A DNA stretch of 64,000 nt from Actinomycetospora endophytica (GTDB lineage: Bacteria > Actinomycetota > Actinomycetes > Mycobacteriales > Pseudonocardiaceae). Made by a program: the position numbers and the translations under genes. The notes below the pieces were generated by a model, which worked only from the letters and a program-made list of their open reading frames with translations, searched no databases and was not told the DNA's origin. The DNA lies in the NCBI RefSeq assembly GCF_021026375.1, contig NZ_JAJNDB010000003.1, forward strand, positions 310,001 through 374,000, written 5' to 3'. Positions 48,831 through 59,208 of the stretch are shown piece by piece (the first letter of the stretch is position 1; each line of letters starts with the position of its first letter).

Positions 48831-50459
48831 GTGACGGCCACGGCACCGACGGCCCCCTCGGAGGAGTCCTCGCCGTCGGGACCCTCCCCGGCGGAGAGCG
48901 ACGTGCGGCGCGCCGAGGCTCCCGCCACCCCCGACGAGCGTCGCCGGCTGCGGTTCTGCCGGCGCTTCGGGTTCACCGGCTCGCTGCTCATGGCGGTCGG
49001 CGCGCTCGGCTGCGGCGCCACCCCCGCCTCGGCGTACAACCCGCTGCTCGGCGTCCGGGTGCTCGGCCTGCCCGCGCGGCTGCCGACGGTCTCGCTCGCG
49101 ATCGCCTACGTCGGCATGGGCATGATGGTGCTGGCCTGGCTGTGGCTGGGCCGGCTCGCCTGGCCGGGGCGGGTCCGGCTCACCGTCCGCCAGCTCACCC
49201 GCATCCTCGTCATGTGGGCGGCGCCGCTCGCCGTCGCGCCGCCGCTGTTCTCCACCGACGTCTACGGCTACCTCTCGCAGTCCGAGGTGGTCTCCCGCGG
49301 GTTCGACCCGTACGTCTTCGGCGCCGCGCAGGCGCTGGGGCTCGACGATCCCCTCGTCGCGAGCATCCCGACGATATGGCGCACCACGCCGTCGCCGTAC
49401 GGCCCCGGCTTCCTCACGTTCGGCCGGCTGGTCACCGCGATCGCGGGCGACGACATCGTGCTCGGCGTCTACCTGCACCGGGTCCTGGCGCTGGTCGGCA
49501 TCGGCCTGGTGATCTGGGCGGCGCCGCACCTGGCCCGCCGCGCGGGCGTCGAGCCGATCGCGGCGCTGTGGCTGGCGATCAGCCCGCTGGTGCTGTTCCA
49601 CCTGGTCTCGGGCATCCACAACGACGCGATCATGCTCGGCGTCGTGTTCTTCGGTCTCGAGATCGGTTTCCGCCGTTCCTGGATCCTCGGCGCGGTGATC
49701 ATCGGGCTGGGGGCCTCGGGGAAGATTCCGGCGATCCTGGCGCTGGCGTTCCTGGCCGCGCACGTCGCGCGGGAGCGCTGCCTCGCCTCCGGCCGGGACC
49801 CGCAGGGCAAGGACGGGATCCTCGCGCTGGTGCGCTGGGGCGCGCTCGTGTCGGCCACCGGTCTGGCCGTGGTGGCCGCGGTGTCGGTGTTCTCGGGCCT
49901 GGGCTTCGGGTGGATCGCCGCGCTGTCGGTGCCGAACCTGCTGCGCAGCTGGCTGTCGGTCACCACCGACCTCGGCGTGCTCGGCGGGCAGGTCGGCATC
50001 GCGCTGCAGCTCGGCGACCACACCGACGCCGTCCTCGCGCTCACCCGCTCGGCCGGGCTCGGCGTCGCGGCGCTGGTGTGCGCGCTGCTGGTGCTCGCGG
50101 TCCTGCGCGGGCGGCTGCACCCGGTGGCGGGCGTCGCGTACGGGTTCGGGGCGGTCTTCCTGGCCGGCCCGGTGCTGCACCCCTGGTACCTGCTGTGGCT
50201 GATGGTCCCGCTGGCCGCGTCGGTCACCGCGCCGCGCATCCGGGGGGTGGCCGTGGCCGTCTGTGCCTCGGTGGCGCTGCTCGTGCCGCCGACCGGCAAC
50301 GACTTCACCTTCCGCGCCTACCAGCTCCCGATGGCGATCTTCGCCGCGCTCGCGGTGGCCGTGGTCCCGCTGCTCGCCTCGCGCGGCCACACCCCGCGCA
50401 TCCCGCCCCGGCGCACCGACGAGGACACCGAGCAGCCGGTCACCGAGGAGGTCTCCTGA
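48831..50459 (+). CDS. mptB: Polyprenol-phosphate-mannose-dependent mannosyltransferase (MptB-like, GT-C)
   Basis: Integral membrane glycosyltransferase expected to extend the alpha-1,6-mannan core of lipomannan and lipoarabinomannan in the envelope. The 542 residues have about twelve hydrophobic segments. The first extracellular loop carries FSTDVYGYLSQSEVVSRGFD, with the Asp/Tyr pattern of GT-C active sites, followed by HLVSGIHNDAIMLG. The N-terminal 40 residues are Ser/Pro-rich and the C-terminus ends Asp/Glu-rich. In M. tuberculosis mptB (Rv1459c) is also divergent from the suf operon. MptA and other family members share these features, so the assignment leans on synteny. Confidence 0.82.
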   Translation: MTATAPTAPSEESSPSGPSPAESDVRRAEAPATPDERRRLRFCRRFGFTGSLLMAVGALGCGATPASAYNPLLGVRVLGLPARLPTVSLAIAYVGMGMMVLAWLWLGRLAWPGRVRLTVRQLTRILVMWAAPLAVAPPLFSTDVYGYLSQSEVVSRGFDPYVFGAAQALGLDDPLVASIPTIWRTTPSPYGPGFLTFGRLVTAIAGDDIVLGVYLHRVLALVGIGLVIWAAPHLARRAGVEPIAALWLAISPLVLFHLVSGIHNDAIMLGVVFFGLEIGFRRSWILGAVIIGLGASGKIPAILALAFLAAHVARERCLASGRDPQGKDGILALVRWGALVSATGLAVVAAVSVFSGLGFGWIAALSVPNLLRSWLSVTTDLGVLGGQVGIALQLGDHTDAVLALTRSAGLGVAALVCALLVLAVLRGRLHPVAGVAYGFGAVFLAGPVLHPWYLLWLMVPLAASVTAPRIRGVAVAVCASVALLVPPTGNDFTFRAYQLPMAIFAALAVAVVPLLASRGHTPRIPPRRTDEDTEQPVTEEVS

Positions 50460-50521
50460 GCGGGCCGTCCGGTCGTACCCGTGCACCCCTGTCCGCTTCC
50501 CCGCGACCTAGGGTGGTCGCC

Positions 50522-51444
<923 letters not shown>

Positions 51445-51448
<4 letters not shown>

Positions 51449-52242
51449 GCACCGAGACTCCCCCGGGCACGCCGTTCCCGAGCGGCACCTTCACCCCCGA
51501 CCCCGGTATCGGCTCGCGGGCCCGCATGCTCGCCGTCCACACCCGGACCGAGACGCTGCTCGCGCTGCGCCACTCCGAGCAGCTGCTCCTCACGCTGGTC
51601 ATCCCGCTCGCGCTGCTCGTCGGGCTGACGCTACTGCGCGGCCTGGTCGACCTGCCCGACCCGCGGGTGAACGCCGCGCTCGGTACCGTGCTCGCCCTGG
51701 CGATGATGTCCACCGGTTTCACCAGCCAGGCCATCGCGCTCGGCTTCGACCGCCGCTACGGGCTCATGCGCCGGCTGGCCGCGACGGCGATCCCCCGCTG
51801 GCTCGTGATCACCGGACGACTCGGCGGGATGGCCGCCGTCGTCCTCATCCAGGTCGTCGTGCTGGGCGGGGTCGGGCTGCTGCTCGGGTGGCGGCCGGAG
51901 GCGGCGGCGATCGGCTGGGCGCTGCTGCTCGTGGTGCTCGGCGCCGCGGCGTTCGGGGCGTGCGGGCTGCTGCTCGGCGGAGCGGTACGGGCGGACCTCG
52001 TGCTGGTGATCGCGAACGTGGTGTGGTTCGTGCTGCTGTTCGTGGGCGGGATCGTGGTGCCGGCCGACCAGCTGCCCGGCGGGTTGGGCGCGGTGGTCGA
52101 ACTGCTGCCGAGCGGGGCGCTCGCCGAGGGGCTGCGCGCCGTGCTGCTGGGCGGCACGCCCGGGGTGTCGCACGTGGTGGTGCTCGTGGTCTGGGGGGTC
52201 GTCGCCGGGCTCGTGGCGGCGCGGACGCTGCGGTGGGACTGA
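51445..52242 (+). CDS. ABC-2 type transporter permease
   Basis: Membrane partner of the preceding ATPase. The 265 residues have about six membrane segments, beginning after a 45-residue cytoplasmic start with LLTLVIPLALLVGLTLL, and include VVWFVLLFVGGIVVPADQLP and the closing VVVLVVWGVVAGLVAART. The pattern is DrrB-like. GTGA overlap with the ATPase stop shows translational coupling. It matches Rv1457c in position. Promoter sequences for ctaA start right after it. Confidence 0.9.
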
Positions 52243-52253
52243 CCGTGCCGGCT

Positions 52254-52273
52254 CTCCTACCGACTGTCGTAGG
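52254..52273 (+). promoter_or_regulatory. Motif upstream of ctaA, shared with ctaB
   Basis: CTCCTACCGACTGTCGTAGG lies 12 bases ahead of the ctaA start. Sixteen of 20 bases match CTCCTACACGCTGTCGTCGG upstream of ctaB (55527-55546). CCTAC and GTAGG form an inverted pair. It may be a common regulator site or a shared promoter element for heme A synthesis. Only these two copies were noticed. Confidence 0.4.
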
Positions 52274-52285
52274 CTGGCCCGCGTG

Positions 52286-53245
52286 ATGACACGGTGGTCC
52301 ACGCCCCCGGTGCTCATGCGCGTGCTCGCGGTGCTCGCCGTCGTCGGGCAGGGCGGCATCGCCGTCACCGGCGCCGTCGTCCGCGTCACCGGATCCGGGC
52401 TGGGCTGTCCGACGTGGCCGGAGTGCTTCCCCGGCAGCCTCGTGCCGAAGCCGAACCCCGAGGTCGCGGCGCTGCACCAGTGGGTGGAGTTCTCGAACCG
52501 GCTGCTCGGGATCGGGCTGGTGCTGGTCACGGGCGCGTGCGTGATCGCGGCGCTGTTCGTGCGTCCCCGCCGTCGTCGGCTGCTGTGGTTGGCGTGCGCC
52601 ATGCCCCTCGGCGTGGTGGCGCAGGCCGTGCTGGGCGGGATCACGGTGCTGACGGGGCTCGCCTGGTACACCGTCGCCCCGCACTTCCTGGTGTCGATCC
52701 CGCTCGTGTGGCTGGCCGTGCTGCTCGCGCGCGACGCGTGGGCGCTGGACCGTGGGTCCTCGGAGCGCGTGCCGACCGTCGGCCGCTCGGTGCGCGGACT
52801 GCTCGCGGTGAGCGCGACGGTCCTCGGGGCGCTGCTCGTCGTCGGGACCCTCGTGACCTCCGCCGGCCCGCACGCCGGCGACGCCTCGACCCCCCGGCTG
52901 GAAGCGCTGTCGGTGCCGCAGCTCGCGACCGCCCACGCGGACCTGCTGTTCGCGTTCCTCGGGCTGCTGGTGGGGCTCGGGTTCCTGCTGCACGCCGTCG
53001 GGGCGCCGCGGCCGGTGGTCGTGCGCTTCCGGGTGCTCGTGCTCGTGACGCTCGCGCAGGGCGCGCTGGGCGGGATCCAGTACGCGCTCGGCGTGCCCGA
53101 GGTGCTGGTCGCCTTCCACGTGCTAGGCGCGATGGTGACGACGGCGGCCATGGCCTGGCTGTGGGCGGCGACGACGGAGCCGGCTCACGCGCTGCCGTCC
53201 GGCGGGGCGGACGCGGTGGCGGCGCCGGCGTTGTCGGCGCGGTAG
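52286..53245 (+). CDS. ctaA: Heme A synthase CtaA
   Basis: Membrane enzyme oxidising heme O to heme A for cytochrome c oxidase. The 319 residues have eight hydrophobic segments in two four-helix halves. Candidate heme ligands are His in LHQWVEFSNRLLG, APHFLVSIPLVW, ATAHADLLFAF and AFHVLGAMV. GCPTWPECFPG supplies the paired cysteines of actinobacterial CtaA. A GTG one codon before the chosen ATG is also possible. Position matches Rv1456c, often mis-annotated as a transporter. It lies 43 bases after the permease stop. Confidence 0.93.
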   Translation: MTRWSTPPVLMRVLAVLAVVGQGGIAVTGAVVRVTGSGLGCPTWPECFPGSLVPKPNPEVAALHQWVEFSNRLLGIGLVLVTGACVIAALFVRPRRRRLLWLACAMPLGVVAQAVLGGITVLTGLAWYTVAPHFLVSIPLVWLAVLLARDAWALDRGSSERVPTVGRSVRGLLAVSATVLGALLVVGTLVTSAGPHAGDASTPRLEALSVPQLATAHADLLFAFLGLLVGLGFLLHAVGAPRPVVVRFRVLVLVTLAQGALGGIQYALGVPEVLVAFHVLGAMVTTAAMAWLWAATTEPAHALPSGGADAVAAPALSAR

Positions 53246-53304
53246 GGGTTCGCTCTCGGGGCGCTGGGCTCTCTGCCCCTCGCCCGCCTCGCCTCGCCCT
53301 CTGC

Positions 53305-53371
53305 TGATCAACAGCACATGGCGCAGGTAGAGCGCGTTGCGGGCCTGCGTGATGTGCCCGTCATCAGGTGG
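53305..53371 (+). repeat. Interspersed repeat, copy C
   Basis: The head TGATCAACAGCACATGGCGC and tail CTGCGTGATGTGCCCGTC are family-like; the 18-base tail is identical to copy D. It lies between ctaA and the DUF559-type gene. Confidence 0.65.
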
Positions 53372-53394
53372 GTGAGCGCCGCCGACACCAGCCT

Positions 53395-53466
53395 GATGAT
53401 CAGGAGCACGTCAGGCCTGTCCGGCGGCCGCTCGGGCTGCGTGATGTGCCCGTCGTCGAGCCAGGG
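53395..53466 (+). repeat. Interspersed repeat, copy D
   Basis: The first 22 bases are identical to copy B 18 kb away (core TGATCAGGAGCACGTCAGGC). The tail CTGCGTGATGTGCCCGTC is identical to copy C. It lies 32 bases upstream of the DUF559-type gene. Confidence 0.75.
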
Positions 53467-53498
53467 AACCGAAGACGCGACGCGGGGCTCCAAGAGGC

Positions 53499-54371
53499 AT
53501 GGAGGACATCGCTGGGCCGTTCCGGGCGAGCGAGGCGATCGCGGCCGGGAAGATCAGCCGCGGTCGGGTGGCCGGTCCGTCGGTCGAGCGGCTCTTCCCG
53601 GACGTGCACGTCCTGAGCGACCAGGTCGCGGGCCCGGCCGACCTCGCGGGGCGGGCGGCCGAGGCCGCGCTCTACGTCGAGGGGGCTGTGATCGGCGGGT
53701 ACGCGGCGGCGGAGCTCCTCGGGGCGAGCTGTGGGCGTCGGACGGCGCCGGTGGACCTCGTCGTCGGGCGGCGGCGGGTCCGTCCGCGGCCGGGCCTGCG
53801 GATTCGTCAGGACGTGCTCGCGCCCGCCGAGATCGAGCAGGTCGAGGGCCTGCTGGTCACCACCGCACTGCGGACCGCGTGGGATCTCGTCCGCGAGCTT
53901 GACCCGATCGAGGGAGTCGTGGCACTGGACGCACTCGCCCGGAGAGGTGGCTTCGACCCGACGGAGCTGCTGGCGACGGTGGAGTCCCGGCCACGATCCC
54001 GCGGCGCGAGCCGGGTGCCCGAGGCGGTGGCCCGGGCGGACCGTCGGTCCGGCTCGCCCCCGGAGACCCGGATGCGGCTCGGGCTCGTCGATCACGGGGT
54101 GCCGCCGCCGGTGCCACAGCTGGAGGTGTGCGACGGCGAGGGCTGGTTCGTCGGGCACGTCGACCTCGGCTGGGAGGAGGCGAAGGTGGCCGCCGAGTAC
54201 CAGGGGGATCACCACCGCACCGATCGCGACCAGTGGATGCACGACCAGGCGCGGTTCGCCGAGCTCGCGGGCGCCGGCTGGCTCGTGCTCCCCTGCACGG
54301 CGCAGGACCTCCGCTTCCCCCGTGCGTTCGCGAAGCGGGTCCTCGCGGCGCTGGCCGCACGGAAGCCCTGA
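53499..54371 (+). CDS. DUF559-type (Vsr-like nuclease fold) protein with AbiEi-like N-terminus
   Basis: Unknown role. The 290 residues split into an N-terminal region similar to AbiEi-type antitoxin proteins (VHVLSDQVAGPADLAGRAAE, AVIGGYAAAELLGAS) and a C-terminal DUF559 domain with SPPETRMRLGL, GHVDLGWEEAKVAAEY and QGDHHRTDRDQW. Glu, Asp and Glu-x-Gln-Gly are the likely nuclease-fold residues. Such proteins are numerous and often strain-specific in actinobacteria. It is inserted between ctaA and ctaB, with interspersed repeats on both sides; its stop codon is the first part of copy E. No cognate toxin gene is nearby. Confidence 0.72.
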   Translation: MEDIAGPFRASEAIAAGKISRGRVAGPSVERLFPDVHVLSDQVAGPADLAGRAAEAALYVEGAVIGGYAAAELLGASCGRRTAPVDLVVGRRRVRPRPGLRIRQDVLAPAEIEQVEGLLVTTALRTAWDLVRELDPIEGVVALDALARRGGFDPTELLATVESRPRSRGASRVPEAVARADRRSGSPPETRMRLGLVDHGVPPPVPQLEVCDGEGWFVGHVDLGWEEAKVAAEYQGDHHRTDRDQWMHDQARFAELAGAGWLVLPCTAQDLRFPRAFAKRVLAALAARKP

Positions 54372-54410
54372 TCAGGGCCACGTCAGGCGGGCGCACCGCG
54401 TGTCACACGT
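54368..54410 (+). repeat. Interspersed repeat, partial copy E
   Basis: CTGATCAGGGCCACGTCAGG matches the head of copies B and D with few changes and overlaps the stop codon of the DUF559-type gene. The tail half is not recognisable, so this is a partial copy. Confidence 0.5.
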
Positions 54411-54507
54411 GCGTGGTTTACCCCTGGCGAGGTGGCCGGGCGGAGCGAACGAGCGCAGCCGCCCCACCTCAGCCGTCCCAGCCCCGCCAACAGACCGAGG
54501 AAGAGCC

Positions 54508-55464
54508 CTAGAAGGGCCACCCCAGCGCCGGCCACCCGAACGCCGAGTCCACCGCGACCGCCACGAAGAGCCCCGTGAGGTAGGTGTTCGACAGGTGGAA
54601 CAGCCGCATCGAGTTGACGACCTCGTCGCGGTGCACGGCCCGGTCGAGCCGGTGCGCCGCGATCAGGAACCAGAGCCCGCCGACGACGGCCGTCCCCAGG
54701 TAGATCCACGAGGTCGCCGGGATCAGCAGCGCCGACCAGGCCACCATCGCCCACGAGTAGAGGACGATCTGCCGGCTCACCCGCTGGGGCGAGGCCACCA
54801 CCGGGAGCATCGGCACCCCGGCCGCCGCGTACTCGTCGCGGTACCGCATCGCGAGGGCCCAGAAGTGGGGCGGCGTCCAGAAGAAGATGATCCCGAAGAG
54901 CACGAGCGCCGGCCAGCCGACGGTGCCCGTCACGGCCGCCCAGCCGATCACGACGGGCATGCAGCCGGCGGCGCCGCCCCAGACGATGTTCTGCGAGGTC
55001 CGGCGCTTGAGCACCAGCGTGTAGACGACGATGTAGAAGGCGATCGCCGCGACCGAGAGGCCGGCCGCGACCCAGTTCGCCGTGAGTCCCAGCCACACCG
55101 CGGAGCCGGCGCCGAGCACCAGTCCGAACACCAGCGCGTGGGAGCGGGGCACCGCGTCGCGCGCCAGCGGCCGCTTGCGGGTGCGGGCCATCTTGGCGTC
55201 GATGTCCGCGTCGATGACGCAGTTGAGGGCGTGCGCGCTGGCCGCGGCCGCGGCACCGCCCACGAGGACGGCGAGCACGAGCCACAGCGACGGCACCGCC
55301 CGCTGCGCGAGCATCATCGCCGGGACCGTGACCACCAGCAGTTGCTCGATGATCCGGGCCTTCGTCAGCGCGAGGTACGCGCGGACGGTGGCCACGGAGC
55401 GGGCCCACAGCCCACCGAGCCTGGTCCGGTCCCCCGTCGGCGCCGGACCGACCGCCGTGCTCAC
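54508..55464 (-). CDS. ctaB: Protoheme IX farnesyltransferase (heme O synthase) CtaB
   Basis: Membrane UbiA-family prenyltransferase adding farnesyl to heme B, the step before CtaA. The 318 residues have about nine hydrophobic segments. Prenyl-diphosphate motifs are NCVIDADIDAKMARTRKRPL near residue 85 and MRYRDEYAAAGVPMLP near residue 215, and FFWTPPHFWALA is a family mark. GTG at 55464 is chosen to avoid an upstream Pro/Arg-rich extension. It is divergent from tkt, as ctaB and tkt are neighbours in M. tuberculosis. Confidence 0.94.
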   Translation of the reverse strand: MSTAVGPAPTGDRTRLGGLWARSVATVRAYLALTKARIIEQLLVVTVPAMMLAQRAVPSLWLVLAVLVGGAAAAASAHALNCVIDADIDAKMARTRKRPLARDAVPRSHALVFGLVLGAGSAVWLGLTANWVAAGLSVAAIAFYIVVYTLVLKRRTSQNIVWGGAAGCMPVVIGWAAVTGTVGWPALVLFGIIFFWTPPHFWALAMRYRDEYAAAGVPMLPVVASPQRVSRQIVLYSWAMVAWSALLIPATSWIYLGTAVVGGLWFLIAAHRLDRAVHRDEVVNSMRLFHLSNTYLTGLFVAVAVDSAFGWPALGWPF

Positions 55465-55916
55465 CCGATCACCCGGTCCTCTCCCGCGTCCCGCCGGCGG
55501 CGCCTCGGGAGTCACCCGACCGCCACCTCCTACACGCTGTCGTCGGTGCAGTCTGCACCCCGGGCGTCCGGCCCGCTCGCCCGGCCCCCGCGCGTGTTCC
55601 ACGCGTGCGAGGCAGCTCACCGACGCCGCGCGTCGGAGGGCCTGGCCGGAGCAGGCGCCGATCCTAGGCGGCGGGTGTCCTCGCGCGCGGGAACGGGTAG
55701 TCGCCGGGCAGGCCCCGATGGTGCACCTGCGGGACACCTCGGCGTGGCAACATGGGTTCCCGACGGGCATTCGGGATCGATCCAGCCGCACCCCGGCTGA
55801 TCGTGACCCCGAGTCCCCCGCCGGCAGGTTCGAGCCGGTGGTTCGAGAGGGACCGGGACACACCGAGCCGTGGGCATCCGCGCCGCGGCTCACGACGCAC
55901 CAGGGAGAGCAGGTTC
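55465..55916. promoter_or_regulatory. Divergent ctaB/tkt intergenic region
   Basis: The ctaB side holds the 20-base motif shared with ctaA at 55527-55546, overlapping a perfect 15-base palindrome (GGTGCAG, T, CTGCACC; 55545-55559). The rest, up to the tkt start, shows no confident promoter pair, gene or RNA. GGTTCGAGCC near 55830 looks tRNA-arm-like but no cloverleaf can be formed. Confidence 0.4.
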
Positions 55917-58055
55917 GTGACCACGACCGACGCTGGAAGCGCTGCCAGCACCCCGCTCAGTGAATCGCCGGCGGAGATCGCCGCCCTCACCACACCGAAC
56001 CGCCCGGACGACTGGTCCGACCTCGACCAGCGCACGGTCGACACCGTGCGCGTCCTGGCCGCCGACGCGGTGCAGAAGGTCGGCAACGGGCACCCGGGCA
56101 CGGCCATGTCGCTGGCCCCGCTGGCGTACACGCTGTTCCAGCACACCATGCGCCACGACCCGGCCGACCCGAGCTGGCCCGGACGCGACCGCTTCGTCCT
56201 CTCGGCCGGTCACTCCAGCCTCACGCTCTACATCCAGCTCTTCCTCGCCGGCTACGGCCTGGAGCTGAAGGATCTCGAGGCGCTGCGCACCTGGGGCTCG
56301 CTGACCCCGGGCCACCCCGAGTACCAGCACACCAAGGGCGTCGAGATCACGACCGGCCCGCTGGGCCAGGGGCTCGCGTCGTCGGTGGGCATGGCGATGT
56401 CGGCGCGTCGCGAGCGCGGCCTGTTCGACCCGGACGCCGCGCCGGGCGAGAGCCCGTTCGACCACTTCATCTACGTCATCGCCTCGGACGGGGACATCGA
56501 GGAGGGCGTGACGGCGGAGGCGAGCTCGATCGCCGGCCGCCAGCAGCTCGGCAACCTCGTCGTCTTCTACGACGACAACCACATCTCGATCGAGGACGAC
56601 ACCACGGTGGCGCTCTCGGAGGACGTGGTCGGGCGCTACGAGGCCTACGGCTGGCACACCCAGGTGGTGCGCGGCGGCGAGAACGTCGTCGGCATCCGCG
56701 AGGCGATCGACAACGCCAAGGCGGTCACCGACCGGCCGAGCTTCATCGCGCTGCGCACCGTGATCGGCTACCCGGCGCCCGACAAGATGAACTCCGGCGC
56801 CGCGCACGGTGCCGCCCTCGGCGCCGACGAGGTCGCCGCCGTCAAGAAGATCCTGGGCTTCGACCCCGACAAGTCGTTCCAGGTCGAGGACGAGGTCCTC
56901 GCCCACGCCCGCAAGGTCGGCGAGCGCTCGAAGGTCTCCCACGACGCGTGGACCAAGGTGTTCGACGACTGGTCGGCGGCCAACCCGCAGCGCCGGGCGC
57001 TGTTCGACCGGATGGCCAAGCGCGAGCTGCCCGCCGGCTGGGCCGATGCCCTGCCGACCTGGGGCACCGACGAGAAGCCGCTGGCCACCCGCAAGGCGCT
57101 GCAGAAGATCCTCGGGAACATCGGGCCGGAGCTGCCCGAGCTCTGGGGTGGCTCGGCCGACCTCGCGGAGAGCAACAACACGACGATCGCCGGCGCCGAC
57201 TCGTTCGGCCCGTCCACGGTCACCACCGAGATGTGGGGGCAGATGAGCCCCTACGGCCGCACCCTGCACTTCGGGGTCCGCGAGCACGCGATGGGCTCGA
57301 TCCTCAACGGGATCGCCCTGCACGGCGGGACGCGGCCCTACGGCGGCACCTTCCTCATCTTCTCCGACTACATGCGGCCCCCGGTCCGCCTGGCGGCGCT
57401 GATGAACCTGCCGACGATGTACGTCTGGACCCACGACTCGATCGGTCTCGGCGAGGACGGCCCGACCCACCAGCCGATCGAGCAGCTCGCGAGCCTGCGC
57501 GCGATCCCGCGGATGTCGGTCGTCCGCCCTGGCGACCCGAACGAGACCGCGCACGCCGTCAAGGCGGTGCTCGACAACCCGACCGGCCCGGCGGGCCTCG
57601 CTCTCACCCGGCAGAACCTGCCGGTCCTGGAGGGCACCTCGGCCGAGGGCGTCGCGAAGGGCGGCTACGTGCTGGCCGACGCGACCGGCGGCGACCCGCG
57701 GGTGGTCCTCATCGCCACCGGCTCCGAGCTCCAGCTGGCCGTCGAGGCCCGCACGACGCTCGAGGCCGACGGCGTCCCCACCCGTGTGGTGTCGATGCCC
57801 TGCCTCGACTGGTTCGAGAACCAGGACGAGGCCTACCGCGAGAGCGTGATCCCCGCGAAGGTCACCGCACGGGTCTCGGTCGAGGCCGGGGTCGCCCAGC
57901 CCTGGTACCGGCTGATCGGCACCGTCGGCGAGCCCGTCTCGATCGAGCACTTCGGGGCGAGCGCCGACTACAAGACCCTGTTCGAGAAGTTCGGCTTCAC
58001 CGCCGAGGCCGTCGTGGACGCGGCGCGCCGCACGCTGGCCCGTACGTCGTCCTGA
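55917..58055 (+). CDS. tkt: Transketolase
   Basis: Thiamine-diphosphate enzyme of the non-oxidative pentose phosphate pathway, transferring two-carbon units. The 712 residues carry the ThDP motif [15 protein letters not shown]...NHISIE, the [16 protein letters not shown] start, and [20 protein letters not shown] in the pyrimidine-binding half. GTG at 55917 is preferred because AGGGAGAG precedes it. It begins the operon tkt-tal-pgi-zwf-opcA-pgl, conserved in mycobacteria apart from pgi. Confidence 0.97.
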   Translation: MTTTDAGSAASTPLSESPAEIAALTTPNRPDDWSDLDQRTVDTVRVLAADAVQKVGNGHPGTAMSLAPLAYTLFQHTMRHDPADPSWPGRDRFVLSAGHSSLTLYIQLFLAGYGLELKDLEALRTWGSLTPGHPEYQHTKGVEITTGPLGQGLASSVGMAMSARRERGLFDPDAAPGESPFDHFIYVIASDGDIEEGVTAEASSIAGRQQLGNLVVFYDDNHISIEDDTTVALSEDVVGRYEAYGWHTQVVRGGENVVGIREAIDNAKAVTDRPSFIALRTVIGYPAPDKMNSGAAHGAALGADEVAAVKKILGFDPDKSFQVEDEVLAHARKVGERSKVSHDAWTKVFDDWSAANPQRRALFDRMAKRELPAGWADALPTWGTDEKPLATRKALQKILGNIGPELPELWGGSADLAESNNTTIAGADSFGPSTVTTEMWGQMSPYGRTLHFGVREHAMGSILNGIALHGGTRPYGGTFLIFSDYMRPPVRLAALMNLPTMYVWTHDSIGLGEDGPTHQPIEQLASLRAIPRMSVVRPGDPNETAHAVKAVLDNPTGPAGLALTRQNLPVLEGTSAEGVAKGGYVLADATGGDPRVVLIATGSELQLAVEARTTLEADGVPTRVVSMPCLDWFENQDEAYRESVIPAKVTARVSVEAGVAQPWYRLIGTVGEPVSIEHFGASADYKTLFEKFGFTAEAVVDAARRTLARTSS

Positions 58056-58086
58056 CCCGGCCAACACCGTCCATCCGGAGGACATC

Positions 58087-59208
58087 ATGAGCACGACCCC
58101 CCTGGCCGACCTCTCAGCCGCCGGTGTCTCCATCTGGCTCGACGACCTCTCCCGCAAGCGGATCGAGACCGGCAACCTGGCGTCGCTGATCTCCGAGAAG
58201 CACGTCGTCGGGGTCACCTCGAACCCGACGATCTTCGCGGGCGCCCTGGCCGACGCCGCCGGTTACGCCGACCAGCTCGACGACCTCGCCCGCCGCGGCG
58301 CCTCGGTCGACGACGCGGTCCGCGAGATCACCACCGACGACGTCCGCCGCGCCTGCGACGTGTTCCGCGGCGTGTTCACCGAGACCGGTGGCGTCGACGG
58401 CCGCGTCTCGCTCGAGGTGGACCCGCGCAAGGCCCACCAGACCGACGCGACCGTCAGCGAGGCGATCGACCTCTGGAAGACGGTCGACCGGCCCAACCTG
58501 ATGATCAAGATTCCGGCGACGCCGGAGGGCCTCCCCGCGATCACCCGCACGCTCGCGGAGGGGATCAGCGTCAACGTCACGCTGATCTTCTCGGTCGACC
58601 GTTACCGCGCCGTCATGGACGCGTTCCTCGCCGGCATGGAGCAGGCGCGGGCCAACGGCCACGACCTCACGACGATGGGGTCGGTCGCCTCGTTCTTCGT
58701 CTCGCGCGTGGACTCCGAGGTCGACAAGCGCCTGGACAAGATCGGCACCGACGCCGCCCTCGCGCTGCGCGGGACGGCCGCCGTCGCGAACGCCCGGCTG
58801 GCCTACCAGGCCTACCTCGACGTGTTCGGCACCGAGCGGTGGGCGACGCTGCAGGGCGCGGGGGCGAAGGCCCAGCGGCCGCTGTGGGCGTCCACGGGCG
58901 TCAAGAACAAGGCGTACCCGGACACGCTCTACGTGACCGAGCTGGTCGCCCCGAACACCGTCAACACGATGCCCGAGGCCACCCTCGACGCCTTCGCCGA
59001 CCACGGCGAGCTGCACGGCGACGCGGTCTCCGGCACGGCGAGCGCCGCGGCGGAGGTCTTCGCCGCCCTGGCCGAGGTCGGGATCGACGTCGGCGACGTC
59101 TACCAGGTGCTCGAGAACGAGGGCGTCGACAAGTTCGACGGTTCCTGGAAGGAGCTCCTCGACACCGTGTCGGAGCAGCTGACGAGCCGTTCCCCGGAGC
59201 AGTCGTGA
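58087..59208 (+). CDS. tal: Transaldolase
   Basis: Pentose phosphate enzyme moving dihydroxyacetone units. The 373 residues match the TalB-type long family of actinobacteria: [20 protein letters not shown] near residue 40, the Schiff-base lysine in [15 protein letters not shown], and [20 protein letters not shown]. The ATG has GGAGGA upstream. It lies 31 bases after tkt and its stop is shared in a GTGA overlap with pgi. In some bacteria tal and pgi form one fused protein. Confidence 0.96.
   Translation: MSTTPLADLSAAGVSIWLDDLSRKRIETGNLASLISEKHVVGVTSNPTIFAGALADAAGYADQLDDLARRGASVDDAVREITTDDVRRACDVFRGVFTETGGVDGRVSLEVDPRKAHQTDATVSEAIDLWKTVDRPNLMIKIPATPEGLPAITRTLAEGISVNVTLIFSVDRYRAVMDAFLAGMEQARANGHDLTTMGSVASFFVSRVDSEVDKRLDKIGTDAALALRGTAAVANARLAYQAYLDVFGTERWATLQGAGAKAQRPLWASTGVKNKAYPDTLYVTELVAPNTVNTMPEATLDAFADHGELHGDAVSGTASAAAEVFAALAEVGIDVGDVYQVLENEGVDKFDGSWKELLDTVSEQLTSRSPEQS

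Noticed and set aside
55825-55860. tRNA-like GGTTCGAGCC sequence
   Set aside because: No acceptor, D or anticodon stems can be formed around it.
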